IMG/VR virus record: IMGVR_UViG_3300023094_000018
Coordinates: 1-41,965 of that record
DNA length: 41,965 nt
Origin: a virus
Strand: one strand, 5' to 3'
The notes below the pieces were generated by a model. It was not told where the DNA came from. It did not search any database and was given only the letters and a program-made list of their open reading frames with translations. Positions 1 to 8,113 of the stretch are shown piece after piece. The position numbers and the translations under genes were made by a program. Numbering within the stretch: position 1 is the stretch's first letter; the number at the start of each line of letters is the position of its first letter.

Positions 1-132
1 CTCATTATTACCGCCGAGCGTATTGCTATGGAGCGGCAATTAGGTATTATCATTATGCAAAGGGAAGTTACGGAGGCTTATAGAAAGCCGTGCTGCGGTC
101 AATATAACTATTGCGGGTACGCTTTGCAAAAT
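1..132. repeat. left copy of the terminal overlap
   Basis: Positions 7-132 are identical to 41840-41965. The first few bases differ by one missing A (CTCATTATTACC here, CTCATTAATTACC at the right end). The right copy keeps the connector gene in frame; the left copy does not. The simplest reading is a circular or circularly permuted genome cut open by the assembler, with a base error at the contig edge. Confidence 0.9.
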
Positions 133-414
133 GTACCTGTTGGTGGCGATGTCGTGATAAAAGATTTGTCAGGTAATACGGTGGAGTTTGACAATATTGG
201 AACGGATGAATATCCTGTGTTTAAATTTACCTATAGCACTAACCTAACGTTTACAGCGGGTTACGATGAAGTGCCAGAGGATTTAAAATTAGCCTTAAAG
301 CTACGTGTAGCTACTGCATACATGCAAAGGGAAAACTTTAGCACAGAGAGTATTAACAAAGTGCCTAATAACTCAAACGAATTAATGAAAACCTATAACC
401 GCAATCCGTTCTAA
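1..414 (+). CDS. head-tail connector (gp6-like), 3' part of a gene that starts at 41750
   Basis: This is the C-terminal part of a phage head-tail connector. The gene starts at 41750 and continues here across the contig junction, giving 165 residues when joined. The N-terminus in the right copy (VTLAEVKKYIREDEDYDYND) is typical of the gp6-like connector family, which forms the adaptor ring below the portal. An internal ATG at 28 is only the first ATG left after the cut and should not be taken as the true start. One base is missing near position 7, so the first two codons are out of frame with the intact copy. The next gene starts directly at the stop codon, as expected in a head-completion operon. 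Confidence 0.85.
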   Translation, partial: LIITAERIAMERQLGIIIMQREVTEAYRKPCCGQYNYCGYALQNVPVGGDVVIKDLSGNTVEFDNIGTDEYPVFKFTYSTNLTFTAGYDEVPEDLKLALKLRVATAYMQRENFSTESINKVPNNSNELMKTYNRNPF

Positions 415-740
415 TGTTAAGATCCGGCGCGTTAAATAGCAGAATAAAGTTTGTCACTTACGCACAAGTAAGTGACGGGGCTGGGGGGTCTATACCATCC
501 GCTCCAGTTGTTCTATTGGAAACAAACGCTAATGTAACGCCGCTCAAGCAGGATAGAACAGTTGAAGGCAATCAGCAAATACTGAAAGGTGGCTATTCCA
601 TATTGACCAGATACAGGCGAGATTTCACGCCTCTAAAAACGATGGATATAAAGTACAAGGATGTGTTGATTACTATATCATCTATTCAACAATCGATGGA
701 GGATAGGCAGATGTGGTTAATAATTGGATTGGTGAAATAA
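414..740 (+). CDS. head closure protein (SPP1 gp16 / Phage_H_T_join-like)
   Basis: A 108-residue protein that begins with the pattern usual for small head-tail joining proteins: a basic start (LRSGALNSRIKF), then an SDGAGG-type turn followed by 'vvllet nanvtpl'-like strands. It would sit under the connector ring and close the DNA exit after packaging. The start overlaps the previous stop by one base (taATG). It lies between the connector and the gp10-like neck gene, the canonical order in HK97-like siphoviruses. The assignment uses both sequence pattern and gene order. Confidence 0.75.
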   Translation: MLRSGALNSRIKFVTYAQVSDGAGGSIPSAPVVLLETNANVTPLKQDRTVEGNQQILKGGYSILTRYRRDFTPLKTMDIKYKDVLITISSIQQSMEDRQMWLIIGLVK

Positions 741-1162
741 TGGATGGCGCGGCAGAACTTATACGACGGTTGCGAGGTTTAGGCAATTTAGGTAAAGATA
801 TTGTTGAAGAGATTGAATCCACTGCCACTGATATTGAAGTCGGGGCATATAGAGATGCGCCAGTCGAAATTGGGCAAAAAATACAAAAGGTAGCGTCTAT
901 TGGCGGCTTACAAATGCAAATACAAGTAAACGCTGGAAATATGGGTGCTTATGTTGAGTTTGGAACAGGTCAAAGTGCTGCAGCATTAGTACCAACTTTG
1001 CCAAAAGAGTTTCAGGATATTGCTCGAACGTTTTATATTAATGGGCAAGGTAGGTTAATTGCTAAGCCTTACTTTTACCCTAATTGGGCGAGATACACAA
1101 ACGGATTTGAGGGCAGGTTATTAAAAATAGTACAGGATGCAGCAAACGGGAGAAGAACGTAA
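740..1162 (+). CDS. HK97 gp10-like neck / tail completion protein
   Basis: A 140-residue protein from the ATG at 740. I prefer this start to the one at 713 because it overlaps the previous stop by one base and gives the family's usual N-terminus (an amphipathic helix, ELIRRLRGLGNLGKDIVEEI). The segment around AYVEFGTGQSAAA is the hallmark of HK97 gp10-like proteins ('vEfGT'), as is the following region ending in KPYFYPNWARY. It links head completion to the tail terminator. The next gene starts immediately after the stop. Confidence 0.8.
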   Translation: MDGAAELIRRLRGLGNLGKDIVEEIESTATDIEVGAYRDAPVEIGQKIQKVASIGGLQMQIQVNAGNMGAYVEFGTGQSAAALVPTLPKEFQDIARTFYINGQGRLIAKPYFYPNWARYTNGFEGRLLKIVQDAANGRRT

Positions 1163-1615
1163 ATGAGAGACGCACAAACCGAGTTAAGAATAAAATACAT
1201 AGCCTTGCTAACTGGCATACAGATAGACAGCGTTAATGTGCCTATTTATTCAGATGAGGTTAACGATACTGTTGCGCCTTACACCCGCCAAAGCCCACCG
1301 CCTGTTTACATTATCTTATCCAACCAAACAAGCACAGACGAAAGCGTTAAATGTCACTTTGCAGGTCGCTATTCGATGCAGGTCGATAGCTACACAACTT
1401 ACCCGGCTTACAATGGGTCTTTTCTTAAATCGGAAATATTGAATAACATCGTTAAGCAAAGAATACTTACCACAACATCCGGTAATTTCCCACTTACTAC
1501 ATTTGTTTGCACTCGGTCCCGAATAGATCTGACACGTAATTTATCAGAAAAAACAAAAGAGCAAAATATATACAGAACAATTACTATATTTAACCATTCA
1601 ATACAAGAAATTTAA
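1163..1615 (+). CDS. tail terminator-like protein (DUF3168 position)
   Basis: A 150-residue protein with an alpha/beta pattern and the sequence PPPVYIILSNQTSTDES in the first half, resembling small tail-terminator or tail-completion proteins. It follows the gp10-like gene and precedes the tube gene, exactly where the tail terminator lies in siphoviruses. The family call depends mainly on gene order, because these proteins diverge strongly. Confidence 0.65.
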   Translation: MRDAQTELRIKYIALLTGIQIDSVNVPIYSDEVNDTVAPYTRQSPPPVYIILSNQTSTDESVKCHFAGRYSMQVDSYTTYPAYNGSFLKSEILNNIVKQRILTTTSGNFPLTTFVCTRSRIDLTRNLSEKTKEQNIYRTITIFNHSIQEI

Positions 1616-1620
1616 AAATC

Positions 1621-2058
1621 ATGGCAAATACACCAATTAACGGTACGCTTTACCTTGTTAGGACTGCTACAGGCACAGCAAACGCCTTCGAAACATTAGT
1701 GTGTCTAACCTCAAACGGTTGGCAAGCATCTGGTGATGACATAGACACATCTTCTAAATGTGATGGTTTGTGGACTACTACGCAGCCAGGGCGAAAAGGG
1801 TGGACAATAACAGGCGAAGGTAATTCAATAGCAGGTACACCTGATGCTGGTACAGCCTCTTTTAATAAGATGTTTTCTTTATGGAAAGCTGGAACCGTAT
1901 TTGCGGCAGAGTTCTATAATACAGAAGATGAAGATGATATAATTCGCGGAAACGTTAGGATTACATCATTGGAGAAAACCGCGCCTGATAATGCAGCTAC
2001 AACTTTCTCAATTACATTCACAGGTCAGGGCGAACCATTTAATACGCCAGTTGCTTAA
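1621..2058 (+). CDS. major tail tube protein (TP901-1-like)
   Basis: A 145-residue beta-rich protein. The region around residues 35-65 (DDIDTSSKCDG, then GRKGWTITGEG) matches the conserved pattern of TP901-1-type tube proteins, in which a 'dtT.k..g...pg...w..sgeg' motif precedes the core beta-sandwich. It ends with a strand rich in T and S (TTFSITFTGQGEP). It would polymerise around the tape measure to make the tail tube. The stop overlaps the chaperone ATG. A second protein of similar pattern is encoded at 7523-8113. Confidence 0.85.
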   Translation: MANTPINGTLYLVRTATGTANAFETLVCLTSNGWQASGDDIDTSSKCDGLWTTTQPGRKGWTITGEGNSIAGTPDAGTASFNKMFSLWKAGTVFAAEFYNTEDEDDIIRGNVRITSLEKTAPDNAATTFSITFTGQGEPFNTPVA

Positions 2059-2474
2059 TGAATAACTACGCAGAAATAACGATTAATGGCAAAAAGGTTG
2101 GGTTAACTTTTGGCATGATTGCGTCTGAAGAGTTTTTAAGGCTGCAATTAAGCCGCAAGGCTGACGATGTATCAAAGGGCAATAACTTACTTATGATATG
2201 CGATGCGATGTATGCAGGGGCTTATAATGAAGCCATGTTAAGTCGTGTGCCATCGCCTGAATATCGCGATATTGTCATAGGGGTTGAAGATTTGTTTTCG
2301 AGCGAAGATGTAAAAGACATAGCCGAGTTAAACAAAGCTTGTGAAATATGGAAAGAAAGCCGGTTTGGTAAAAGCCTCGATAAAATTAGCGATGGTTTAA
2401 AAAAAAAGGAACAAGAAGAAAGCAACCCGCAGCCGACTGGGGCAAAGTTAGAGAGTTCGCATATGGGAAGTTAG
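2058..2474 (+). CDS. tail assembly chaperone, unshifted product (gpG-like)
   Basis: A 138-residue protein directly between tail tube and tape measure, the fixed position of tail assembly chaperones. It is helical and acidic and ends shortly after a run of nine A at 2399-2407. That run gives the slippery heptamer A AAA AAG in frame, so some ribosomes should move to the -1 frame and make a longer product (2058-2764). The ratio of short to long product sets chaperone stoichiometry on the tape measure in lambda-like phages. Confidence 0.85.
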   Translation: MNNYAEITINGKKVGLTFGMIASEEFLRLQLSRKADDVSKGNNLLMICDAMYAGAYNEAMLSRVPSPEYRDIVIGVEDLFSSEDVKDIAELNKACEIWKESRFGKSLDKISDGLKKKEQEESNPQPTGAKLESSHMGS

Positions 2475-2764
2475 GGTTAAAACCCTTAGAGTACGCTTAT
2501 ATATCGCCTTATGACTTTGAATTAATGTGTGCCGGTTATTTGTCTAAAGCAGCTGAAGATGATAAAAAACAAACCTTACACACCAGGCAAATATGTTGGA
2601 TAATATACCAGGCTAATGCAGATCCTAAAAAGGCGGTAAAAAGCATTGATGATTTTTGGCAAATTGGAGATAAGCCAAAGCCTAAAGTTAAACGCCAAAC
2701 AAAAGCAGAAAAAGAAAAAATACAGCGGACGTTAGATCGCATAAACCAAATAAATAATGGCTGA
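2058..2764 (+). CDS. tail assembly chaperone, -1 frameshift product (gpGT-like)
   Basis: The -1 frame is open without a stop from the slip site at 2402-2408 to 2764. It encodes a C-terminal extension that includes ADWGKVREFAYGKLGL and LEYAYISPYDFELMCAGY, typical of the T domain of siphovirus chaperones ('sp.ef..m..gy'). The fused product would have 235 residues. The first ATG in the extension frame is at 2525, but the coding signal starts well before it, so an independent start is unlikely. The extension overlaps the tape measure start at 2757 by eight bases. Confidence 0.85.
2402..2408 (+). promoter_or_regulatory. -1 ribosomal frameshift site A AAA AAG
   Basis: In the chaperone frame the codons read TTA AAA AAA AAG GAA (2397-2411). 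The last seven bases of the A run plus G fit the X XXY YYZ rule for -1 slippage. The downstream -1 frame is open for 119 codons. I did not find an obvious strong stem-loop close behind. Confidence 0.85.
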
Positions 2765-4664
2765 CGTAACCTTAACCGCAGTCCTAAGGGGCAACATTGA
2801 TAATCTAAACTCTTCTATGAGTTCTGCCGTCCGTACCGTAACGGATGCTTCAAGACAGATTGACACACAAGCTACAAACGCAACACGAGCCATACAAGGC
2901 ATTAACCCCGCTTCAAGGGGCGCGGCATTCGCGCTTACTAATTTTGGACGTGTTGCGCAGGATGCAGCATATGGCCCACAAGCTATTGCGAATAACTTAA
3001 ACCCACTTATTGAGGGCTTCCAAGTTGCACAGCGTGAAGCAAGAGAAACCGGAACAAGCTTAACAAGGAATTTATTAGGTGTACTTACGGGAGCGGGTGG
3101 TATTGGGGTAGCCATATCACTTGTAACGGCTGCAATTGGCTTTGCATCTGTAGGCTTAACCTTCTGGAAGGGTCGGCACAAAGAAAGTAAAGAGGCTATT
3201 GATGAGCATAGCAAAGCGTTAGCAACCTTCATAAATACCGCGTCAAAAGAAACGGCTACACTAAGCACGTTATACACAGCAACCCAAAATCAAACGCTAT
3301 CTATTAAGGATCGTAAACAGGCGGTTGACGAATTACAATCACAATACCCTGCTTATTTTAAAAACCTTAGCGATGAGGCTATATTGGCGGGTAAAGCGTC
3401 ATCTGCATACGAGAGTTTAACACAGGCTATATTAGGAAAGGCAGCTGTTTCGGCAGCGCAAGAGCAATTACAAACAGTTTTAAAGCCTTTGGTTGAACGG
3501 GCTATAAAACAAGCTGCTTTTGTTGCTGCTAACCCGGGTGCTGATGCAAGTGGAAGGGATGTTAGAAAAATAATAAAGAACATTCAAAAAGAAGCCGAAA
3601 AGCCTGGTAACGGATTAATATTACCCATTGAGAGTTTTTTGGTTAAAGGAAACTTAGCAAGACAAGATAACACAGCACCCATAAAAGCGGAGGCTGCAAA
3701 ACAGTACGATGTAACCGAGCAAATAAGAACAGATCAAGAAAAGCAAGTAAAGAAATGGCAAGATACCATACAACAACTGTTAAAACAGTTTGGTACGGGG
3801 ATAATAACAAGTGCTGGCGGGGCATTAGCTAAACCAATAGAGGGATTCGCAATATTAGAGGCTGAAATATCTAAACTAACGAAGTCTTTAGAAAATGCCA
3901 TATTAAAAGGTGATATGACCGCTGCCCATCAATTGGCTATACAATTAACAACGGTACAACAACGGTTAAAAGAAGTTCAGCAACAATTTCTAAACCTGTT
4001 AACAATGGGTCAAAGGATGCCTGACTTAACACGTGTTGGCGGTGGTGTATCTTCAGGCGGCGCATTGGGTACGGATCCAGCCACGTTACAGGGCATGCAA
4101 AATGCTATTGATGTATTGGAGAAGTACAGGCAAAAGCAGGTTGAGGTAAGATTAGGACAGGATGAAAAAGCAAAGGCTGATGAGCGTGAAAAGAATAACT
4201 TGCAAGCGATTACTGGACTTATAGGGGGCGGTTTAACACAAGCGTTTGAAAGCGCATTAACAGGGACACAAAGTTTCGTTTCGGCAATGGGACAATTTTT
4301 AACACAATTAATTAGTCGATTGGTTGCTGCTGCTCTCGCTGCTGCTGCTTTGTCTGCTTTGCTATCATTTACAGGATTGGGGGGATTACTGGGTATATCT
4401 TCAGCAAAAAGCGGCTTCGGTAATATATTCAAAGGCTTATCTGGCTTAAACTTTATGGCGCAGGGCGGTGTGGTTACAGGGCCTACTTTAGCAATGATTG
4501 GAGAGGGTAGAGATAGTGAGGCGGTTATACCTTTACCTAAACTTGATGGGATGTTAAGCAGCGCAAGGAGCGAAGGAGGCGGTAAATTAGAAGCGAGGTT
4601 AGAGGGGTCTACTTTGGTGCTTTGGAACAACAGATCTAACAAACAAAACGGGAGAACATCGTAA
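2757..4664 (+). CDS. tape measure protein
   Basis: A 635-residue protein with a helical N-terminus (NIDNLNSSMSSAVRTVTDAS), a hydrophobic segment around residues 110-145 (GVLTGAGGIGVAISLVTAAI), long coiled-coil stretches, a second hydrophobic Ala/Leu-rich region around 510-550 (RLVAAALAAAALSALLSF), and the C-terminal motif MAQGGVVTGPTLAMIGEGRD common to phage tape measures. It sets tail length; at about 1.5 angstrom per residue this implies a tail near 95 nm, on the short side for a siphovirus. The start overlaps the chaperone extension. Confidence 0.93.
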   Translation: MADVTLTAVLRGNIDNLNSSMSSAVRTVTDASRQIDTQATNATRAIQGINPASRGAAFALTNFGRVAQDAAYGPQAIANNLNPLIEGFQVAQREARETGTSLTRNLLGVLTGAGGIGVAISLVTAAIGFASVGLTFWKGRHKESKEAIDEHSKALATFINTASKETATLSTLYTATQNQTLSIKDRKQAVDELQSQYPAYFKNLSDEAILAGKASSAYESLTQAILGKAAVSAAQEQLQTVLKPLVERAIKQAAFVAANPGADASGRDVRKIIKNIQKEAEKPGNGLILPIESFLVKGNLARQDNTAPIKAEAAKQYDVTEQIRTDQEKQVKKWQDTIQQLLKQFGTGIITSAGGALAKPIEGFAILEAEISKLTKSLENAILKGDMTAAHQLAIQLTTVQQRLKEVQQQFLNLLTMGQRMPDLTRVGGGVSSGGALGTDPATLQGMQNAIDVLEKYRQKQVEVRLGQDEKAKADEREKNNLQAITGLIGGGLTQAFESALTGTQSFVSAMGQFLTQLISRLVAAALAAAALSALLSFTGLGGLLGISSAKSGFGNIFKGLSGLNFMAQGGVVTGPTLAMIGEGRDSEAVIPLPKLDGMLSSARSEGGGKLEARLEGSTLVLWNNRSNKQNGRTS

Positions 4665-7285
4665 TGGCACTTAGCACCCTATACAGCTTTTTCCAATTCG
4701 GGCAGATAAACACCGTTTCATACGACACAACAAACCCAACCTACATAACAAGTAATAGTTATCCTGCAATATCCGGCCCCGCTAAACCATCGGACGGCGT
4801 TCAAGTTGGCGCTCCTTATTGCGGCGGTACAACAAAGTATATTTATCGAGTACAAACAGCATACCCGTATGCTTATTACGAGGCTTTTCCAAACTCTACA
4901 TATTGCGGTTACGTTGCGCCAACATGTGATATAACAGAGATAAATTTTGAGGTAACGGATCAAACTGCTGACGGTGCAAATGATGGAACGGTTAACCTGT
5001 TTGTTACAAGCAGTTTTGCGCCAATAATTTACTATCTGTTCAATAATGATTTATCTATCAACCTAAGTAACTCAACGGGATACTTCGACAATTTACCACC
5101 AGATGATTACATTATCCGGGCGCAGGATGCAAACGGGTGTGACGTAACGAAAACTGCTACTGTATCCGCGTTTGACGATGCAACATTAACCCATTGGAAA
5201 TATAAATTAGACTTTGAAACGATAGATAAGCCCGGATTGGTTAAGCTGTCATGGCAGGTACGTTTATATGATATGCGTAACAACTATGACAATACGCAAT
5301 ACCCTAAAGACGTAAAAGGAACGGATAAGCCGCTAATGCTAAAACAGCAGGATAGCGCAGAGGATAAAACCACGACAATTATTAGCAGGTCTGTTGATAT
5401 AGCGTTGTTATACGATGGTGTATCATTCACTACTGATGAGTTCACTAAAGCACCCGAAAAGCAATGGAAGGTTGAAATATGGGCAAACGGCTCGGTTGAT
5501 TTTATCGGATGGATGCTTCCAGATGAAACACAAGATTACTATCAAGATCCAAATTATCCATTTACCTTAACCGCAACCGACGGATTACCTTCATTAAAAG
5601 GTAATCTTTGGGGCGATGGATCGGGCGGTAATGGTTATACATCGGATCAAGTGCCTCAATACGCCTTATTGCAATGGTGCGAATTACTTAAGCAATGCTT
5701 AGATCAATTAGGCTATGATTACGGGCGTATAACGATACTTTCTTCTTTGCGATATAACAACTCATACAATAGCGATTTATGGTCTAAGATAGCCACATGG
5801 AGCGATTTAATGTATGGTACTGATGGTGTGCCTAATTCAACTTATGAGTGCCTGGAATTATTGGTCAAGGGCATGGGATTGTCTATTATTCAGCACAAAG
5901 GTAAATTCGTGTTTCTTAACTGGAACGACCTGTATTACTATGGAAAGTCACTAAACGCATTAGAGTTTGAGCGCGCGTTTTACACAGTAGATCTGCAAAC
6001 AGGTACAACTACCGGCAGTGGATCAACTGTTGACCATCCCGTTTATCAATCAATTGGTTTCGATCAGCCATTTCTACCAATGGGTACACAGCCTTTAAAT
6101 TATGATAAGGCATATAACATTAAAGGTAATGTAGATTTTAATATATTGGCCTTGTTATATCCTAACCCATCGTTTGAGATTAACTCGGTTGAGGGAGTGT
6201 TGCCTGAAGGATGGGAACAGTTTACCCCAAATTCAGCGTTTTTGCATAATGACATTACCGCGTATGACGGGGATTGGGAATTAAGGGTGCAAGGTTACTC
6301 AACTTTTGAGGATGCTTTTTACAATCAAATACAAAACGGCACTATACAAACAGGTGTAAATACCAATAATGTAAGCAGCCCTCAATATGTTCAATTTGAA
6401 GATGGATGGCAAATTGACCAACCTAATAAATTACTTAAACTATCATTTGTTTGGAGACCTTTAAAGTATTCTGATGATTTTAACGCAGCCCCGGTGGTTG
6501 GTTTATTATTCATTGGGCAAAGCGGAACAAGGTGGGCTTTTCATATAGAAGAGCAGAAGTGGCTTGCGGGTAATCAATCGCTTGCATATTCTTTCCCTAT
6601 AGGTAGCACCAGGATTACAGACTATAACGCGTGGAATAGTTTTAGTGTGTCTACAAACGCTTTCCCAGAAGATTTCGGGCGGGTTTATGTTCAGTTTTAT
6701 GGACCTGTTCCCGTTGGAGAGGATGGTTATGAAGATCAAAATAGTACCATTAAAACAATTGATTTTGATAATTTTGAAGTATCTCTTGCTGATGGGAACG
6801 AAGCCTACTCTAAACAGACAGGTGAAAGCCACATAACAACAATTGTTACTAACCCACAAGCCAATCAAAAAGAAGTGCCGTTAAGGCTATTTACATATCC
6901 ACAAAATAAGCGGATAGCAGGCAACTTGTTTACACAAACCCCTTATGAAGATGGAGTGGTGGCTAACCTTTGGAACTATTCGCTTAAGTCATTAGACCCA
7001 TTAGATAGGCTACCTGCAACCATTACAAGGGCTATAGCGCGTAATTATGCACGTCCTATGCAAATATTCGAGGGAGATATAATATGCGCTTACGTGGCTT
7101 ATTATGGGGTATTTGCTTTGCGGTTTTATCCTAATGACATATTCAGGGCTTTTAATATATCATTGGATGCCCGCAATGCAATAGCATCGGTTACCATTGT
7201 TGAGATAGATGATAGTGACGCGCAATTTACCTACAAATACGTAGCTAAATTTGAAAAGAGTTCGAGAAAGAATATAAATAGTTAG
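4664..7285 (+). CDS. large distal tail / baseplate protein with a SprB-like domain
   Basis: An 873-residue protein directly after the tape measure, where distal tail and hub proteins are encoded. Residues about 88-168 look like one SprB-type repeat: a short strand, GTVNLFVTSS, then FDNLPPDDYIIRAQDANGCD, close to the 'nLpaGtYtv.vtDanGC' pattern of Bacteroidota SprB repeats. After that come segments with hub-like features (VDFIGWMLPDETQDYY; LEFERAFYTVDLQTG) and a carbohydrate-binding-like beta region around 500-700 (PNPSFEINSVEGVLPEGWEQ). It probably links tube to fibres and may contact the cell surface. A precise family cannot be given. Confidence 0.7.
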   Translation: MALSTLYSFFQFGQINTVSYDTTNPTYITSNSYPAISGPAKPSDGVQVGAPYCGGTTKYIYRVQTAYPYAYYEAFPNSTYCGYVAPTCDITEINFEVTDQTADGANDGTVNLFVTSSFAPIIYYLFNNDLSINLSNSTGYFDNLPPDDYIIRAQDANGCDVTKTATVSAFDDATLTHWKYKLDFETIDKPGLVKLSWQVRLYDMRNNYDNTQYPKDVKGTDKPLMLKQQDSAEDKTTTIISRSVDIALLYDGVSFTTDEFTKAPEKQWKVEIWANGSVDFIGWMLPDETQDYYQDPNYPFTLTATDGLPSLKGNLWGDGSGGNGYTSDQVPQYALLQWCELLKQCLDQLGYDYGRITILSSLRYNNSYNSDLWSKIATWSDLMYGTDGVPNSTYECLELLVKGMGLSIIQHKGKFVFLNWNDLYYYGKSLNALEFERAFYTVDLQTGTTTGSGSTVDHPVYQSIGFDQPFLPMGTQPLNYDKAYNIKGNVDFNILALLYPNPSFEINSVEGVLPEGWEQFTPNSAFLHNDITAYDGDWELRVQGYSTFEDAFYNQIQNGTIQTGVNTNNVSSPQYVQFEDGWQIDQPNKLLKLSFVWRPLKYSDDFNAAPVVGLLFIGQSGTRWAFHIEEQKWLAGNQSLAYSFPIGSTRITDYNAWNSFSVSTNAFPEDFGRVYVQFYGPVPVGEDGYEDQNSTIKTIDFDNFEVSLADGNEAYSKQTGESHITTIVTNPQANQKEVPLRLFTYPQNKRIAGNLFTQTPYEDGVVANLWNYSLKSLDPLDRLPATITRAIARNYARPMQIFEGDIICAYVAYYGVFALRFYPNDIFRAFNISLDARNAIASVTIVEIDDSDAQFTYKYVAKFEKSSRKNINS

Positions 7286-7301
7286 TATATTGCGAACGTA
7301 C

Positions 7302-7373
7302 TCCAAAGTAACTCAGTTGGTAGAGTGTCAGATTGAAGATCTGATGGTCAATGGTTCGAATCCATTCTTTGGA
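7302..7373 (+). tRNA. tRNA-Phe (anticodon GAA)
   Basis: The full cloverleaf is present: acceptor TCCAAAG/CTTTGGA (7 of 7 pairs), D stem ACTC/GAGT with loop AGTTGGTA, anticodon stem TCAGA/TCTGA with loop TTGAAGA (anticodon GAA), variable loop TGGTC, T arm AATGG-TTCGAAT-CCATT. Total 72 nt, no encoded CCA. It lies 16 bases after the distal tail gene and is followed by a tRNA-like fragment and a terminator. Confidence 0.95.
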
Positions 7374-7378
7374 ACTGG

Positions 7379-7457
7379 GTAGGTTCGAGTCCTACAATAG
7401 CCGTGAGCGGTGGTAGTCCACGTTGTCGAAATAACCAAAGGTCAATAGTACCGGCTA
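7379..7457 (+). ncRNA. orphan T-arm plus structured RNA downstream of tRNA-Phe
   Basis: Bases 7379-7395 form a perfect T arm (GTAGG-TTCGAGT-CCTAC) followed by what would be the 3' strand of an acceptor stem (AATAGCC). No matching 5' half is found upstream. The next 60 bases are structured: GTGG/CCAC at 7110 plus 300, that is 7410-7421, makes a small hairpin, and TAGCCG (7398-7403) can pair with CGGCTA (7452-7457). It may be a tRNA remnant or a small tRNA-derived RNA co-transcribed with tRNA-Phe. Function is unknown. Confidence 0.45.
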
Positions 7458-7493
7458 AGCGCAATATTCATTAATTGGGTGTTGCGCTTTTTT
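7457..7493 (+). terminator. rho-independent terminator after the tRNA region
   Basis: Stem AAGCGCAA (7457-7464) pairs perfectly with TTGCGCTT (7482-7489) and runs into six T (7488-7493). It would end transcripts from the tail operon and tRNA before the next tail gene at 7523. Confidence 0.8.
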
Positions 7494-7522
7494 ATGTTAT
7501 TTTATTTATATTTACCCTCATA

Positions 7523-8113
7523 ATGGCAAAAAGGATTATAACAGGTAATGAATTAATATTTTATATACAGCTATCTGTTGGTTACCGTTCTATTTGCCAC
7601 TCAAAAGATACCAAACTAAGCACATCGGCCGACCTACTGGAGACTACTACAAAGGATAACGGGAAAGGTAAGCGGTATGAATACGGAGGTAAAACATCCA
7701 CTACGTTAACTGTAAATGCGTTAACAAATACGATAGACGATGCTAACTTTTCGGAGGTGCAGGATATTATATTGCAAACGAGGAAGCTGCCGTTTCTGTT
7801 TACCGATAACAATAATATACAATGGTCTGGAACTGTATTGCTTACCACTTTCGATTTAGATAGCCCTGATAACGCAGTAAGCTCATTTAACGGAACGTTT
7901 GTTGTTGACGGTGATTTAGTAAAGGCCTTTGACCCCGACGCTCCATTACCTCCAGCGGGTAGTACCGTGCAAATTCTTGACCAATTCGGCAACATACTGG
8001 CAGTCATAAATGCACTAGGTACATATTCAGTAGTTCAATTTGATACATTAGACCAGCGTGGATGGGAAAACCCTGACATGATAATTACCTCACAAGATGC
8101 CTTTAGTAGCTAA
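7523..8113 (+). CDS. second tail-tube-like protein
   Basis: A 196-residue protein from the ATG at 7523 (MAKRIITGNELIFYIQ). A TTG at 7475 in the same frame lies in the terminator hairpin and is rejected as start. The middle part (STSADLLETTTKDNGKGKRY, then TLTVNAL) has the same pattern as TP901-1-type tube proteins, where a 'teT.kd.g.w.ey..g...w.i...' motif precedes the core sandwich. The last 45 residues (PLPPAGSTVQILDQFGN) look like an added linker or small beta domain. It overlaps the next gene by 17 bases. It could be a tube-fold baseplate component or a decorated tube subunit. Confidence 0.6.
   Translation: MAKRIITGNELIFYIQLSVGYRSICHSKDTKLSTSADLLETTTKDNGKGKRYEYGGKTSTTLTVNALTNTIDDANFSEVQDIILQTRKLPFLFTDNNNIQWSGTVLLTTFDLDSPDNAVSSFNGTFVVDGDLVKAFDPDAPLPPAGSTVQILDQFGNILAVINALGTYSVVQFDTLDQRGWENPDMIITSQDAFSS

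Noticed and set aside
2732-4642. Long antisense open frames opposite the tape measure
   Set aside because: Low-complexity, Pro/Ala/Ser-rich translations that mirror the codon use of the tape measure; no starts or partners on that strand.
7379-7490. Permuted tRNA or tmRNA
   Set aside because: T arm lies before a possible acceptor 5' strand, but no proper D arm or anticodon arm follows and the candidate D stem is the terminator.
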